A stretch of 64,000 bases of DNA from Pseudomonas sp. Fl4BN1 (GTDB lineage: Bacteria; Pseudomonadota; Gammaproteobacteria; Pseudomonadales; Pseudomonadaceae). The notes under the pieces are model-generated. The model had not been told where the DNA came from and ran no database searches. It saw only the letters and a list, made by a program, of their open reading frames with translations. The stretch spans positions 248,001 to 312,000 of the forward strand of contig NZ_JAAARM010000004.1 in assembly GCF_009908285.1 (NCBI RefSeq), in the 5' to 3' direction. Positions 27,208-36,719 of the stretch are shown here, one piece after another. How positions within the stretch are numbered: the stretch's first letter is position 1; each line of letters starts with the position of its first letter. The translations under genes were made by a program, and so were the position numbers.

Positions 27208-27837
27208 CTAGGCCTCGACCATGAACGGCGCAGGATCGCCGCAACCCGCACGGATCAGCTCAGGTTCACCATCGGCAAGACTGATCACCGTGGAGGACTC
27301 GGTGCTGCCAAAGCCGCCGTCAATGATCAGGTCAACCTGATGCTCCAGCAGTTGGCGCATTTCATAGGGGTCGCTGAGGGCTTCGGTATCGCCAGGCATG
27401 ATCAGACTGACACTCATCAGCGGCTCGCCGAGCTCGGCCAGCAGCGCCAGGGCGATTGGATTGCTCGGCACCCGCAGGCCGATGGTGCGGCGCTTGGGAT
27501 GCAGCAGCAAACGCGGCACTTCGCGGGTGGCATTGAGGATGAAGGTGTACGGACCCGGCACATGCGCCTTGAGCAGGCGGAACGTACCGGTATCGATCTT
27601 GGCAAACAGGCCCAACTGCGAAAGGTCGCTGCAGATCAACGCGAAGTTGTGCTTGTCGTCCAACTGGCGCAAGCGCCGCACCCTCTCGATCGCACCCTTG
27701 TCGCCCATCTGGCAACCGACGGCGTATGAAGAGTCCGTGGGATAGATCACCACGCCACCGCCGCGAATAATCTCGACGGCCTGCTTGATCAGGCGCGGCT
27801 GCGGGTTTTCCGGGTGGATCTGGAAAAATTGACTCAC
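27208..27837 (-). CDS. YciO/Sua5-family threonylcarbamoyl-AMP synthase-like protein
   Basis: The start is a GTG at 27837, giving M(V)SQFFQIHPENPQPRLIKQ, which aligns from the first residue with E. coli YciO. Longer starts are not conserved. The 209-residue product has the YrdC fold signatures IYPTDSSYAVGC, KRRTIGLRVPSNPIA and STVISLADGEPELIRAGCGD. The family includes the tRNA t6A enzyme TsaC, but the YciO branch has uncertain activity. It lies between the PHP exonuclease gene and scpA. Confidence 0.92.
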   Translation of the reverse strand: MSQFFQIHPENPQPRLIKQAVEIIRGGGVVIYPTDSSYAVGCQMGDKGAIERVRRLRQLDDKHNFALICSDLSQLGLFAKIDTGTFRLLKAHVPGPYTFILNATREVPRLLLHPKRRTIGLRVPSNPIALALLAELGEPLMSVSLIMPGDTEALSDPYEMRQLLEHQVDLIIDGGFGSTESSTVISLADGEPELIRAGCGDPAPFMVEA

Positions 27838-27850
27838 TGTCTCTACCTGT

Positions 27851-28711
27851 TCAGGCGGCAATAATTGGGTCATGTTTGAACCGACACCATAGCGGCGGCA
27901 AGTCCTCCGGAACCGGGCGATATTCGCCGATCTCGGACCAGCCTCCTGGACCATGAAAGTCACTGCCGGCGCTGACCAGCAGTCCGAATTCACGAGCAAG
28001 GATAGCCAAACTGCCCACTTGCTCTGCAGGTTGGTGGCCATTGACCACTTCTATGGCATGACCACCGGCTTGAATATAGTCGGCAATCAGCCGGCGACGC
28101 TTGCTGCGGGTGAAATCGTAATGCCAGGGATGGGCCAGGCTGACCCAGGCACCCGCCTCGCGTAGCGTGGCCACGGTCTCTTCCAGGGTCGGCCAGTGCT
28201 GCTTGACGTCCCCCAGCTTGCCGGCGCCCAGCCATTTGCGGAACGCTTCGGCACGGTCCTTCACAAAACCGGCGCGCACCAGGTAGTCGGCAAAGTGCGG
28301 CCGCGCCGGTGCATTGCCGCTGTCGCCGAGTTCCTGCTGGATCGCCCGGGCACCTTCCAACGCTCCCGGCATCCCCTTGAGGGCCAACTTGCGGCTTATT
28401 TCCTCGGAGCGCAGCCAGCGTCCGTCGTGCAATTTGGCAATGGCCTGCACCAGCGCCGGGGCCTGAGTGTCGAAACCGTAGCCCAGGACATGGATGGTCG
28501 CGCCGCCCCAGGTACAGGACAACTCAACGCCGTTGACCAACTGCATGCCCAGGGCGTTCGCCGCTTGGCGGGCCTCAGCCAGGCCTTCGAGGGTGTCATG
28601 ATCGGTCAGGGCCAGGACTCGCACGCCTCGCTCAAACGCCCGCGCAACCAGAACCGCGGGCGCCAGGGCGCCGTCGGAAGCCGTGCTATGGCAGTGCAAA
28701 TCAACATTCAC
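27851..28711 (-). CDS. PHP-domain 5'-3' exoribonuclease (RnaAM/TrpH/YciV)
   Basis: The start is taken as the GTG at 28711 (M(V)[17 protein letters not shown]), the conserved N-terminus, giving 286 residues. PHP metal ligands are visible: DLHCHS, LTDHDT, NGVELS, AHPWHYD and SAGSDFHG. E. coli YciV/RnaAM trims 5' ends of rRNA and degrades short oligonucleotides. The gene is divergent from yciB and ends 14 bases before the YciO-type gene, forming one unit with scpAB-rluB. Confidence 0.9.
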   Translation of the reverse strand: MNVDLHCHSTASDGALAPAVLVARAFERGVRVLALTDHDTLEGLAEARQAANALGMQLVNGVELSCTWGGATIHVLGYGFDTQAPALVQAIAKLHDGRWLRSEEISRKLALKGMPGALEGARAIQQELGDSGNAPARPHFADYLVRAGFVKDRAEAFRKWLGAGKLGDVKQHWPTLEETVATLREAGAWVSLAHPWHYDFTRSKRRRLIADYIQAGGHAIEVVNGHQPAEQVGSLAILAREFGLLVSAGSDFHGPGGWSEIGEYRPVPEDLPPLWCRFKHDPIIAA

Positions 28712-28798
28712 AGGACGATAAAACCTCAAGTCAGCTGGCGCTTTCGCTACCAAGGATGTTTGTTATTATGCCGCCACATCCTGCTTCTGGCTGCCACT

Positions 28799-29395
28799 GT
28801 GAAACAATTCATCGACTTCATCCCGCTGTTCCTGTTTTTCATCGTCTACAAAATCGATCCCCGCGTCGTCGACCTTGCCGGTCACGAAGTCACTGTGGGC
28901 GGCATCTACAGCGCCACGGCGGTGCTGATCATCAGCTCCCTGGTGGTCTATGGCGCACTGTTCATTTCCCAGCGCAGGCTGGAAAAAAGCCAGTGGCTGA
29001 CCCTGATCGCCTGCCTGGTCTTCGGCAGCCTGACCCTGGCCTTCCACAGCGAAACCTTCCTCAAGTGGAAGGCCCCGGTGGTCAACTGGCTATTCGCCCT
29101 GGCCTTCATCGGCAGCCATTTCATCGGTGACCGCCTGCTGATAAAGCGCATCATGGGCCACGCCCTGACCCTGCCGGATCCGGTGTGGACCCGCCTGAAC
29201 ATCGCCTGGATCGCCTTCTTCCTGTTTTGCGGTGCCGCCAACCTGTTCGTTGCCTTTACCTTCCAGAGCATCTGGGTCGACTTCAAGGTCTTCGGCAGCC
29301 TGGGCATGACCGTACTGTTCCTGGTGGGCCAGGGCATCTACCTGTCGCGCCACCTGCATGACACCGATCCCACTACCCCGAAAGCCGAGGACTGA
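28799..29395 (+). CDS. yciB: Intracellular septation protein A family, YciB
   Basis: YciB is a small inner-membrane protein linked to cell-envelope integrity and division. The start is a GTG at 28799 giving M(V)[19 protein letters not shown]. The 198-residue product has five or six hydrophobic segments, with the conserved [16 protein letters not shown] and [18 protein letters not shown]. It is divergent from the PHP gene, and its stop lies one base before the YciI gene start, so the pair is an operon, as elsewhere in Pseudomonas. Confidence 0.94.
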   Translation: MKQFIDFIPLFLFFIVYKIDPRVVDLAGHEVTVGGIYSATAVLIISSLVVYGALFISQRRLEKSQWLTLIACLVFGSLTLAFHSETFLKWKAPVVNWLFALAFIGSHFIGDRLLIKRIMGHALTLPDPVWTRLNIAWIAFFLFCGAANLFVAFTFQSIWVDFKVFGSLGMTVLFLVGQGIYLSRHLHDTDPTTPKAED

Positions 29396-29396
29396 C

Positions 29397-29696
29397 ATGC
29401 TTTACGCAATCATTGCCACAGACGTCGCCAACTCCCTGGAAAACCGCCTGGCCGCGCGCCCGGCGCACCTGGAGCGCCTGCAGCAACTCCAAGCCGAGGG
29501 GCGCGTGGTATTGGCCGGCCCACACCCGGCCGTGGACAGCAATGATCCTGGCGCAGCCGGTTTCAGTGGCAGCCTGATTGTCGCCCAGTTCGACTCCCTG
29601 GGCGCTGCCCAGGCCTGGGCCGACGCCGACCCTTATGTAGCTGCCGGCGTCTACGCCAGCGTGCTGGTCAAACCGTTCAAGCAAGTCCTGCCGTAA
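29397..29696 (+). CDS. YciI family protein
   Basis: The 99-residue protein [20 protein letters not shown] has the YciI pattern [20 protein letters not shown], where the His is the putative active-site residue, followed by GPHP and a C-terminal Asp-rich [10 protein letters not shown]. Family members are small alpha-beta dimers of uncertain activity. It begins one base after the yciB stop. Confidence 0.93.
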   Translation: MLYAIIATDVANSLENRLAARPAHLERLQQLQAEGRVVLAGPHPAVDSNDPGAAGFSGSLIVAQFDSLGAAQAWADADPYVAAGVYASVLVKPFKQVLP

Positions 29697-29706
29697 ATCC
29701 TCCGAG

Positions 29707-29735
29707 ACGTGATGAACCTTCACCGGTCATCACGT
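29707..29735. terminator. Candidate terminator after the yciB-yciI unit
   Basis: ACGTGATGA-N11-TCATCACGT is a perfect 9-base stem 10 bases after the YciI stop. The following T-rich stretch is short, so terminator activity is moderately supported. Confidence 0.5.
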
Positions 29736-29806
29736 TCTCAATCGCTCATTATTCTCGTTTGACGGCCGACAACCTGCCCAACACTCGATTGGAATCAGGA
29801 GTTTCG

Positions 29807-30217
29807 ATGCGCCAAGGTCCGCTGTGCCTGCTGTTGGTCATGTTGTCGATCGGGGCTCCGGCCCTTGCCGAGGAAACTCAGGAATCCGGTCATTCGACGC
29901 CGCTCTCCCTGAGCGCCGGCAGTCAGATCACCGAGTTGCAGCAACGCTTGAAAGAAAGCGAGCGCCTGCGTGATGAATTGAGCAAACAATTGCAAAGTGC
30001 CGATGCCGAACGGGAAAGCGCCCAGCTGACCCGCTTGCGCCAAGACAATCAGCGCCTCAAGCTACAACTCAAAGAGACCCAGGCCAACCCGGCGCCACCT
30101 CTGATGACCGACCAGCAACAATGGTTCGTGACCGGCGGCGGAGTGGCCCTCATCGCCCTGCTCTGCGGTATCTTTGCCAGTGGCGGACACCGCAAGCGTC
30201 GACAATGGCTAAATTGA
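29807..30217 (+). CDS. Coiled-coil membrane protein of the Cpx-like locus (YgiM-like)
   Basis: The 136-residue protein has a signal peptide (MRQGPLCLLLVMLSIGAPAL ending AEE), a central coiled coil (ITELQQRLKESERLRDELSK) and one C-terminal membrane segment (FVTGGGVALIALLCGIFA) followed by a basic tail. This is the plan of YgiM-type proteins without the SH3 domain. Some pseudomonads label it an IF-2-like fragment, which is not supported here. The start at 29807 has CAGGAG upstream. It lies 7 bases before the response-regulator gene. Confidence 0.7.
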   Translation: MRQGPLCLLLVMLSIGAPALAEETQESGHSTPLSLSAGSQITELQQRLKESERLRDELSKQLQSADAERESAQLTRLRQDNQRLKLQLKETQANPAPPLMTDQQQWFVTGGGVALIALLCGIFASGGHRKRRQWLN

Positions 30218-30224
30218 GTGATTC

Positions 30225-30902
30225 ATGAGCGACCTGTTACTGATTGATGATGACCAGGAGCTGTGCGAGCTCCTGAGCAGTTGGCTGAGCCAGGAAGGCT
30301 TTCTGGTGCGGGCCTGTCACGATGGACTGAGCGCACGCCGGGCGCTGGCCGAGACCGCGCCGGCAGCCGTGGTACTGGACGTGATGTTGCCCGACGGCAG
30401 TGGCCTGGAACTGCTCAAGCAATTGCGCAACGACCATCCCGACCTGCCGGTGCTGATGCTTTCAGCCCGTGGCGAACCGCTGGACCGCATCCTCGGCCTG
30501 GAACTGGGCGCTGACGACTACCTGGCCAAGCCGTGCGACCCTCGCGAGCTCACCGCCCGCTTGCGTGCCGTGCTGCGCCGCAGCCACCCGGTGGCAACCT
30601 CCAGCCAGATGGAGCTGGGCGACCTGTGCTTCAGCCCGATTCGTGGCGTAGCCACCATTGATGAGCAGGACATAACCCTGACGGTCTCCGAAAGTCGCCT
30701 GCTCGAGGCCCTGCTCAAGCAACCGGGCGAACCCCTGGACAAGCAGGAGCTGGCGCAGATTGCCCTGGGCCGCAAGCTGACCCTGTATGACCGCAGCCTG
30801 GACATGCACGTCAGTAACCTGCGCAAAAAGATCGGCCCCCATCCTGACGGCCGCCCGCGGATCGTTGCCCTGCGCAGCCGCGGCTACTACTACAGCCTGT
30901 AA
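30225..30902 (+). CDS. OmpR-family response regulator (CpxR-like)
   Basis: The 225-residue protein has a receiver domain with acidic pocket DDD (8-10), phospho-acceptor Asp52 (VVLDVMLPDGSG) and Lys102 (YLAKPCDP), then an OmpR-type winged helix (LTLYDRSLDMHVSNLRKKIG, then RSRGYYY). Order and partners (coiled-coil protein before, Spy-like protein and sensor kinase after) match the Cpx envelope-stress locus, so its targets probably include the downstream spy-like gene. Confidence 0.9.
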   Translation: MSDLLLIDDDQELCELLSSWLSQEGFLVRACHDGLSARRALAETAPAAVVLDVMLPDGSGLELLKQLRNDHPDLPVLMLSARGEPLDRILGLELGADDYLAKPCDPRELTARLRAVLRRSHPVATSSQMELGDLCFSPIRGVATIDEQDITLTVSESRLLEALLKQPGEPLDKQELAQIALGRKLTLYDRSLDMHVSNLRKKIGPHPDGRPRIVALRSRGYYYSL

Positions 30903-31063
30903 ACAAACCCTGGGGCCTGTCTGCGTTACCGCGACGGAAATTTGTCAGGTCCAGGGATTCTTGTCTTTACCCAAGCTTTACCCTCCGCTGACCGCCGCTG
31001 ACCTTGATCTGCGTAACCTGAGCTCATCCGGAACTCACCGGGAACGAGACAAGGAGACACACC

Positions 31064-31507
31064 ATGCGCAAGACCCTGATCGCTCTGATGTTCGCCGCCG
31101 CTCTGCCGACCGTGGCCATGGCCATGGCCATGCCTGAAGGCAACGGCCCGATGGGCCCAATGGACGGCCCTCGGCACAGCGAACACATGCGCGGCAAAGG
31201 CCTCTTCAGCCAACTGGACCTGAGCCGCGAGCAGCGCCAGCAGATCGGCAAGCTGATGGGCGAGCAAATGCACGAACGCAAAGCGCTCGTAGAGAAATAC
31301 CTGGAGAAACTCTCCCCGGCCGACCAGAAAGCCATGAAAGACGAACAGGCCGCCAAGCAGCAGAAAACCCAGGCCGACATCCGCGCCCTGCTCAAGCCTG
31401 ACCAGCAGAAAGAGTTCGACGCCATGGTAAAGAAACAACAGGAACGTCGCGCCGAGTGGGCGCAGTTCAAAGAGTGGAAGGCGCAACAACCGCAAAAAGC
31501 GCAATAA
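31064..31507 (+). CDS. Spy/CpxP-family periplasmic protein
   Basis: The 147-residue protein has a signal peptide (MRKTLIALMFAAALPTVAMA) with a short repeated Met-Ala run at its end. The helical mature part holds LTxxQ-like motifs (LDLSREQRQQIGKLMGEQMH and LLKPDQQKEFDAM). Spy/CpxP proteins act as periplasmic chaperones and feed back on the Cpx sensor. It stands between the regulator (161 bases upstream) and the kinase (67 bases downstream), with a hairpin before the kinase. Confidence 0.88.
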   Translation: MRKTLIALMFAAALPTVAMAMAMPEGNGPMGPMDGPRHSEHMRGKGLFSQLDLSREQRQQIGKLMGEQMHERKALVEKYLEKLSPADQKAMKDEQAAKQQKTQADIRALLKPDQQKEFDAMVKKQQERRAEWAQFKEWKAQQPQKAQ

Positions 31508-31526
31508 TGTTTTAGCTTTCACCCCT

Positions 31527-31557
31527 AGCCCAGTGGCCTCCCCCCACTGGGCTTTCT
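31527..31557 (+). terminator. Hairpin between the Spy-like gene and the sensor kinase
   Basis: AGCCCAGTGG-N7-CCACTGGGCT followed by TTCT is a perfect 10-base stem 19 bases after the spy-like stop. It probably acts as a leaky terminator, so that the chaperone is made in excess over the kinase. Confidence 0.7.
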
Positions 31558-31574
31558 GCGTTCGAGGAGTTCCT

Positions 31575-32915
31575 GTGCGTTCATTGTTCTGGCGCATCCT
31601 GGCCAGCTTCTGGCTGGCCATCACCCTGGTTGCAGGGCTATCGATCCTGCTCGGGCACATGCTCAATCAGGACGCCTGGATTCTCAGTCGTCATCCAGGT
31701 CTCAACAGTCTTGCCGAAGAGTGGACGCAAACCTACGAGACCCAAGGCGAGGACGCCGCCCAGGACATCCTCCAGCAGCGCAAGCGTCAGTACCACATTG
31801 ACGTGCAGGTACTCAACGAGAGCGGGGACCCGGTGGTCCGCGGGACTTTCCCACGCCGCGCCGCGGCGTTCGAGGCCCGGCAGAACAATGACGACCGGCA
31901 CCTGCCCTGGCGCCGCCTGACAGCGGAATACACCAGTCCGAAAACCAGTGACACCTACCTGTTCATCTATCGCATCCCACACCCGGAACTGGATGCCTGG
32001 CATCGCGACAGCCTGACCTGGCCCCTCAGTGCCCTGGCCATTGCCCTGGTGGTGCTGACGCTGTTCAGCTTGTTGGTGACGCTGTCCATCACCCGTCCCC
32101 TGAGCCGTTTGCGCGGGGCCGTCCACGACCTGGGCCAGGCCACTTATCAGCAGAACAGCCTGGCGCGCCTGGCCAACCGCCGTGATGAGTTCGGGGTCCT
32201 GGCTCGGGACTTCAATCGCATGGGGTCACGCCTGCAGAGCCTGATCGGTAGCCAACGCCAACTGCTCCGGGATGTTTCCCACGAATTGCGTTCACCCCTG
32301 GCGCGCCTGCGCATCGCCTTGGCGCTGGCGGAGCGGGCTGCTCCCGAAGAGCGGGAAAAACTCTGGCCTCGGCTAACCCGTGAATGTGACCGCCTGGAAG
32401 CCCTGATCAGCGAAATCCTGGTACTGGCCCGCGTCGATGCGGACAATGCCAGTGCCGAAGAAGTCGACCTCAACGCCTTGCTGCTGACCCTGCAAAAAGA
32501 CGCGCAACTGGCCTGCCCCGAACAGCCAGTGCAGATCGATGCCCAAGCGCAATTGAGCCTGCGCGGCTGGCCGACCATGCTCGAACGGGCCATGGACAAC
32601 CTGTTGCGCAACGCTCAGCGCTTCAACCCTGTGGGACAACCCATCGAAGTCCTGGCTCAACGCCAGGGCGACAAGATCCTGATCAGCGTGCGTGATCACG
32701 GCCCAGGCGTGGATGCCGAACACCTGAACCAGTTGGGAGAACCCTTCTTCCGCGCGCCGGGACAAAACACATCAGGTCATGGACTGGGACTGGCCATCGC
32801 CCGCCGCGCAGCAGAACGCCATGGCGGCAGCCTGATACTGGCCAATCACAGTCAGAACGGTTTTATCGCGACCCTGGAACTCCCCCTGGTTCCTGGTGCC
32901 CTGGCCCCGGTATGA
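31575..32915 (+). CDS. Sensor histidine kinase (CpxA-like)
   Basis: The start is a GTG at 31575 (M(V)RSLFWRILASFWLAITLV) after GAGGAG, giving 446 residues. Membrane helices lie near 8-28 and 150-172 around a periplasmic domain of about 120 residues. Then come HAMP (SITRPLSRLRGAVHDL), the phospho-acceptor His236 in LLRDVSHELRSPLARLR, and the ATPase boxes (DNLLRNAQRF, DHGPGV and GHGLGLAIAR). It is the partner of the response regulator two genes upstream. The spy-like gene between them supports an envelope-stress role. Confidence 0.92.
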   Translation: MRSLFWRILASFWLAITLVAGLSILLGHMLNQDAWILSRHPGLNSLAEEWTQTYETQGEDAAQDILQQRKRQYHIDVQVLNESGDPVVRGTFPRRAAAFEARQNNDDRHLPWRRLTAEYTSPKTSDTYLFIYRIPHPELDAWHRDSLTWPLSALAIALVVLTLFSLLVTLSITRPLSRLRGAVHDLGQATYQQNSLARLANRRDEFGVLARDFNRMGSRLQSLIGSQRQLLRDVSHELRSPLARLRIALALAERAAPEEREKLWPRLTRECDRLEALISEILVLARVDADNASAEEVDLNALLLTLQKDAQLACPEQPVQIDAQAQLSLRGWPTMLERAMDNLLRNAQRFNPVGQPIEVLAQRQGDKILISVRDHGPGVDAEHLNQLGEPFFRAPGQNTSGHGLGLAIARRAAERHGGSLILANHSQNGFIATLELPLVPGALAPV

Positions 32916-32997
32916 ATGCAACATGGGCAAGCCGCCTCTGCCCCATTGAGCAGAAACGGGCTTGCCCACGGTGCAGCCCAAAACCGGGCCGGAATGA

Positions 32998-33564
32998 TCA
33001 GGCCTTGGCGCTCCAGGCGCTGACGAACTCGGTGGTATCGACTTTCGCCGCGACCCTTGGCTCGTTCAACGGCGTCCCCAGATACAGGAAGGCGATGATC
33101 TCTTCACCTTCCGCCAACCCCAGCCCCTTGGCCACATGGGCCGAGTAGGACAACTCGCCGGTGCGCCACACCGCGCCGATGCCCTGGGCATAGGCCGCCA
33201 GCAGGATGCCATGGGCGGCGCAGCCCGCAGCCAGCAACTGCTCGGACTTGGGAACCTTGAAGTGCTCCTGCAAGCGGGCCACCACCACAACCACCAGCGG
33301 CGCGCGCAAGGGCATCGCCCGGGCCTTGTCCAACGCGGCCGGAGTCACCTCGCCAGCCTCCTGCTGTACCGCTTCTGCCAGCAACTCGCCCAACTGCTGA
33401 CGGGCCTCGCCTTCGACCGTCAGAAACCGCCAGGGGCGCAATTGACCATGATCCGGCGCACGCATGGCAGCGCTGAACAACACCTCACGCTGTGCGGCGG
33501 TAGGTGCAGGCTCCACCAGACGAGGCACGGAAACACGGTTGAGCAAAGCGTCGAGAGCCTCCAT
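32998..33564 (-). CDS. Nitroreductase family protein (YdjA-like)
   Basis: The 188-residue flavoprotein starts MEALDALLNRVSVPRLVEPA after AGGAGGTGG. FMN-binding family blocks are visible: RAPDHGQLRPWRFLTVEGEA, the Gly-rich AAYAQGIGAVWRTG, and FLYLGTP near the end. The length and VPRLVEPAPT match YdjA, a small NAD(P)H nitroreductase. The physiological substrate is unknown. It is divergent from trkH. Confidence 0.9.
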   Translation of the reverse strand: MEALDALLNRVSVPRLVEPAPTAAQREVLFSAAMRAPDHGQLRPWRFLTVEGEARQQLGELLAEAVQQEAGEVTPAALDKARAMPLRAPLVVVVVARLQEHFKVPKSEQLLAAGCAAHGILLAAYAQGIGAVWRTGELSYSAHVAKGLGLAEGEEIIAFLYLGTPLNEPRVAAKVDTTEFVSAWSAKA

Positions 33565-33676
33565 CGGCCACCTCCTGAAAAAAAGTCCGCCCATTCTAAC
33601 CGGCGGAGTGCCGGTTTACATGCCCTGCACCGCAGGTAGAATGAGCGCCCTTCTTTTATCACCCCGAGCGGACCCC

Positions 33677-35131
33677 ATGGCGTTGCCGACTTTACGGATC
33701 ATTGGTTTCATCATCGGCATCTTCCTCATCACCCTGGCCATCGCCATGGTCGTGCCCATGGCGACACTGGTGATCTTCGAACGCACCGGTGATCTGCCGT
33801 CGTTCCTCTGGGCCAGCATGATCACCTTCATCGCCGGCCTGGCCCTGGTGATTCCCGGGCGCCCCGAGCACATTCACTTGCGACCGCGGGACATGTACCT
33901 GCTGACAGTCTCAAGCTGGCTGGTGGTATGCATCTTTGCCGCCCTGCCGTTCCTGCTGACCCAGCACATCAGCTACACCGATTCATTCTTTGAAAGCATG
34001 TCCGGCATCACCGCCACCGGCGCCACCGTACTCAGCGGCCTGGACAGCATGTCCCCGGGCATCCTGATCTGGCGTTCGATGCTGCACTGGCTGGGGGGGA
34101 TCGGCTTCATCGGCATGGCGGTGGCGATTCTGCCGCTGCTGCGCATCGGCGGCATGCGCCTGTTCCAGACCGAGTCTTCGGACCGCTCCGAGAAAGTCAT
34201 GCCTCGCTCACACATGGTGGCGCGGCTGATCGTCGCCACCTATGTCGGCATTACCATCTTCGGCAGCCTGGCGTTCTGGTGGGCCGGCATGACGGTATTC
34301 GACGCCATCAACCACGCCATGTCGGCAATTTCCACCGGCGGTTTCTCCACCTCCGACGACTCTCTGGCCCACTGGAAACAACCAGCAGTGCACTGGGTGG
34401 CGATCGTGGTGATGATCCTCGGCAGCCTGCCTTTCGCCCTGTACGTGGCAACCCTGCGCGGCAACCGCCGTGCGCTGATCAAGGACCAGCAGGTTCAAGG
34501 CTTGCTCGGCCTGTTGCTAGTGACCTGGCTGGTACTCGGCACCTGGTACTGGTGGACCACCGACCTGCACTGGCTGGATGCCTTGCGCCACGTGGCACTG
34601 AACGTGACCTCGGTGGTCACCACCACCGGTTTTGCCCTGGGTGACTACAGCCTGTGGGGCAATTTCTCGCTGATGCTGTTCTTCTACCTGGGGTTCGTCG
34701 GTGGCTGTTCGGGATCGACTGCCGGCGGGATCAAGATCTTCCGTTTCCAGGTCGCCTACATCCTGCTCAAGGCCAACCTCAATCAACTGATCCACCCGCG
34801 CGCGGTGATCAAGCAGAAGTACAACGGTCATCGCCTGGATGAGGAAATCGTCCGTTCGATCCTCACCTTCTCGTTCTTCTTCGCCATCACCATCTGCATG
34901 ATTGCCCTGGCCCTGTCGCTGCTGGGCCTGGACTGGATGACCGCCCTGACCGGCGCCGCCAGCACCGTGTCCGGGGTGGGCCCGGGTCTGGGAGAAACCA
35001 TTGGCCCGGCCGGCAATTTCTCCACCCTGCCGGACGCTGCCAAGTGGATCCTGTCCCTGGGGATGCTGCTGGGCCGACTGGAAATCATCACGGTGTTTGT
35101 ACTGTGTATTCCGGCGTTCTGGCGTCATTGA
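33677..35131 (+). CDS. trkH: Trk-type potassium uptake channel subunit TrkH
   Basis: TrkH takes up potassium across the inner membrane with the NAD-binding TrkA, which is not in this window. The start MALPTLRIIGFIIGIFLITL at 33677 gives 484 residues. The four selectivity-filter regions appear around SGITATGATVLSG, AISTGGFSTSD, VVTTTGFALGD and AASTVSGVGPGLGETIGPAG, each with the key Gly. Its last 44 bases overlap the 3' end of the convergent AraC gene. Confidence 0.95.
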   Translation: MALPTLRIIGFIIGIFLITLAIAMVVPMATLVIFERTGDLPSFLWASMITFIAGLALVIPGRPEHIHLRPRDMYLLTVSSWLVVCIFAALPFLLTQHISYTDSFFESMSGITATGATVLSGLDSMSPGILIWRSMLHWLGGIGFIGMAVAILPLLRIGGMRLFQTESSDRSEKVMPRSHMVARLIVATYVGITIFGSLAFWWAGMTVFDAINHAMSAISTGGFSTSDDSLAHWKQPAVHWVAIVVMILGSLPFALYVATLRGNRRALIKDQQVQGLLGLLLVTWLVLGTWYWWTTDLHWLDALRHVALNVTSVVTTTGFALGDYSLWGNFSLMLFFYLGFVGGCSGSTAGGIKIFRFQVAYILLKANLNQLIHPRAVIKQKYNGHRLDEEIVRSILTFSFFFAITICMIALALSLLGLDWMTALTGAASTVSGVGPGLGETIGPAGNFSTLPDAAKWILSLGMLLGRLEIITVFVLCIPAFWRH

Positions 35132-36149
35132 TCGAGACTGGCATCTCCAGCAGCCGCGCCCGGTACTCACCGGGCGTGACATCGAACCAGCGACGGAATG
35201 CACGGAAGAAGTTGCTCGGATCGGCAAACCCCAGCAGATAGGCAATCTCCAGCAAGGTCATGTTCGGCTGCGCCAGGTACTGCTCGGCCAATTCACGGCG
35301 CGTATCGTCGAGCAGGGTCTGGAAACTGGTGCCCTCTTCCTGCAGGCGGCGTTGCAAAGTGCGCTGGGACAGGTGCAGGGTCTGCGCCACCCTCTCACGC
35401 TTGGGCTCGCCCTGGGGCAGCAAACGGCACAATACCTGCCGCGCCTTGTGAGTCACTCGGCTCTCGGAGAACCGTGCCAGGTATTCGCCGGCAAACCGAT
35501 CATGCAGCAAGGCCATGGCTTCATTGGCAGTGGGCAGTGGCGCTTCCATGTCGGCGCGCAGAAAAATCAGCGCATCGTAGGGTGCGGCAAACACCAGGGG
35601 CGCATGGAACATCTCCTTGTAAGGCTGCACGTCCAATGGTTGCTCCCCTTGCAGCAACACCTTGCGGGGCTGCAATACCCGCCCCGTCAGCCAGCCACAC
35701 AGGGCCAGGGCACAGGCCAGCGAGGCTTCGGCGCTTTGCCGGGTGGGCGGCAGATGATCGCCATGTACGGTAAGGATCAATGCATAACCCTCAGGTAGAA
35801 GGCGAAAGCTCAGATCAGCGCTTTCGGCAATGATCCGCTGATAGCGCACCAGCCGTTGAAAACCCTCTGCCAGCGTACGACTCGACATCAGTGCATAACC
35901 GGCCACATGAAAGGACGCGGGGCGCACCACCTTGCCCATGTTCAAACCGATCGCCGGATTGCCGGAAACCTCGACGGCCCGCTGCCAGAGCCGGGTCATC
36001 GAGTCCTGGGTAAAGCGCGCGTCCGGGTCCTCCAAGGCGCCATAGTCAAGCCCGAGTTGCTTGAACAATGCCCGACAATCAAGGCCATCCATTTCCAGGG
36101 TTTTGACGATTCCCAGGGTCCAACTTGCAGAAGTCGTACGTTCGCTCAT
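35088..36149 (-). CDS. AraC-family regulator with arabinose-binding-like N-terminal domain
   Basis: The 353-residue protein has an N-terminal ligand domain of the OruR/ArgR-like AraC group (LFKQLGLDYGALEDPDARFT, then NPAIGLNMGKVVRPASFHVA) and a C-terminal double helix-turn-helix (VAQTLHLSQRTLQRRLQEEG and EIAYLLGFADPSNFFRAFRR). The effector is unknown. It overlaps the trkH 3' end by 44 bases, which may create antisense interference. No obvious target is next to it. Confidence 0.88.
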   Translation of the reverse strand: MSERTTSASWTLGIVKTLEMDGLDCRALFKQLGLDYGALEDPDARFTQDSMTRLWQRAVEVSGNPAIGLNMGKVVRPASFHVAGYALMSSRTLAEGFQRLVRYQRIIAESADLSFRLLPEGYALILTVHGDHLPPTRQSAEASLACALALCGWLTGRVLQPRKVLLQGEQPLDVQPYKEMFHAPLVFAAPYDALIFLRADMEAPLPTANEAMALLHDRFAGEYLARFSESRVTHKARQVLCRLLPQGEPKRERVAQTLHLSQRTLQRRLQEEGTSFQTLLDDTRRELAEQYLAQPNMTLLEIAYLLGFADPSNFFRAFRRWFDVTPGEYRARLLEMPVSINDARTPEYTVQTP

Positions 36150-36309
36150 GAGGGTTACTTACATGATGAGCCGCATGCTACGGCCAATTTCCCAAGGATA
36201 CTAAAGTGGCGCCTATTGTCACTGGCCAGTACCGCCAAGGACTCTAGACTCAAATAAGCTCCCCGCAGAACATCCCGCTCGCAGAACAACAAGCACAGAG
36301 ATCGCGGCC

Positions 36310-36621
36310 ATGGAAAACACTCGACAGTTCAACAGCTTCGCCGAGTTCTACCCCTACTACTTGAGCGAACACAGCGACAGCACTTGCCGGCGCCTGCATT
36401 TCATCGGCACCAGCCTGGTGATCTTCCTCCTGGCCTTCGCCATCGGCAAAGGTGCCTGGCTGTTGCTGCTGGCCTTGCCCCTGGCCGGCTATGGTTTTGC
36501 CTGGGCCGGGCATTTCTTCTTCGAGAAAAACCGCCCTGCAACCTTTCAGCATCCGCTGTACAGCCTGCTGGGGGATTTCGTCATGTACCGCGACATGATC
36601 CTCGGCAAGGTGCCTTTCTAG
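36310..36621 (+). CDS. Mpo1-like (DUF962) membrane protein
   Basis: The 103-residue protein MENTRQFNSFAEFYPYYLSE contains the HSDSTCRRLHFIGTSLVIFL signature, with conserved His residues, and FAWAGHFFFEKNRPATFQHP. Two or three membrane spans are visible. The yeast homologue Mpo1 is an iron-dependent dioxygenase of fatty-acid alpha-oxidation. Bacterial members are uncharacterised. Confidence 0.9.
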   Translation: MENTRQFNSFAEFYPYYLSEHSDSTCRRLHFIGTSLVIFLLAFAIGKGAWLLLLALPLAGYGFAWAGHFFFEKNRPATFQHPLYSLLGDFVMYRDMILGKVPF

Positions 36622-36719
36622 GCCCGACTGGACAGCAAGCCGTCCCGCACAGCCACTGCGATGGCAAGGGCCAGGCATACACTCGAGTCCTCCAGCCCAA
36701 AACAACAAGAGGATGGCCG

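Noticed and set aside
28196..28798. Long upstream extension of the yciB frame
   Set aside because: It is antisense to the PHP exonuclease gene and not hydrophobic; the GTG at 28799 fits the family N-terminus.
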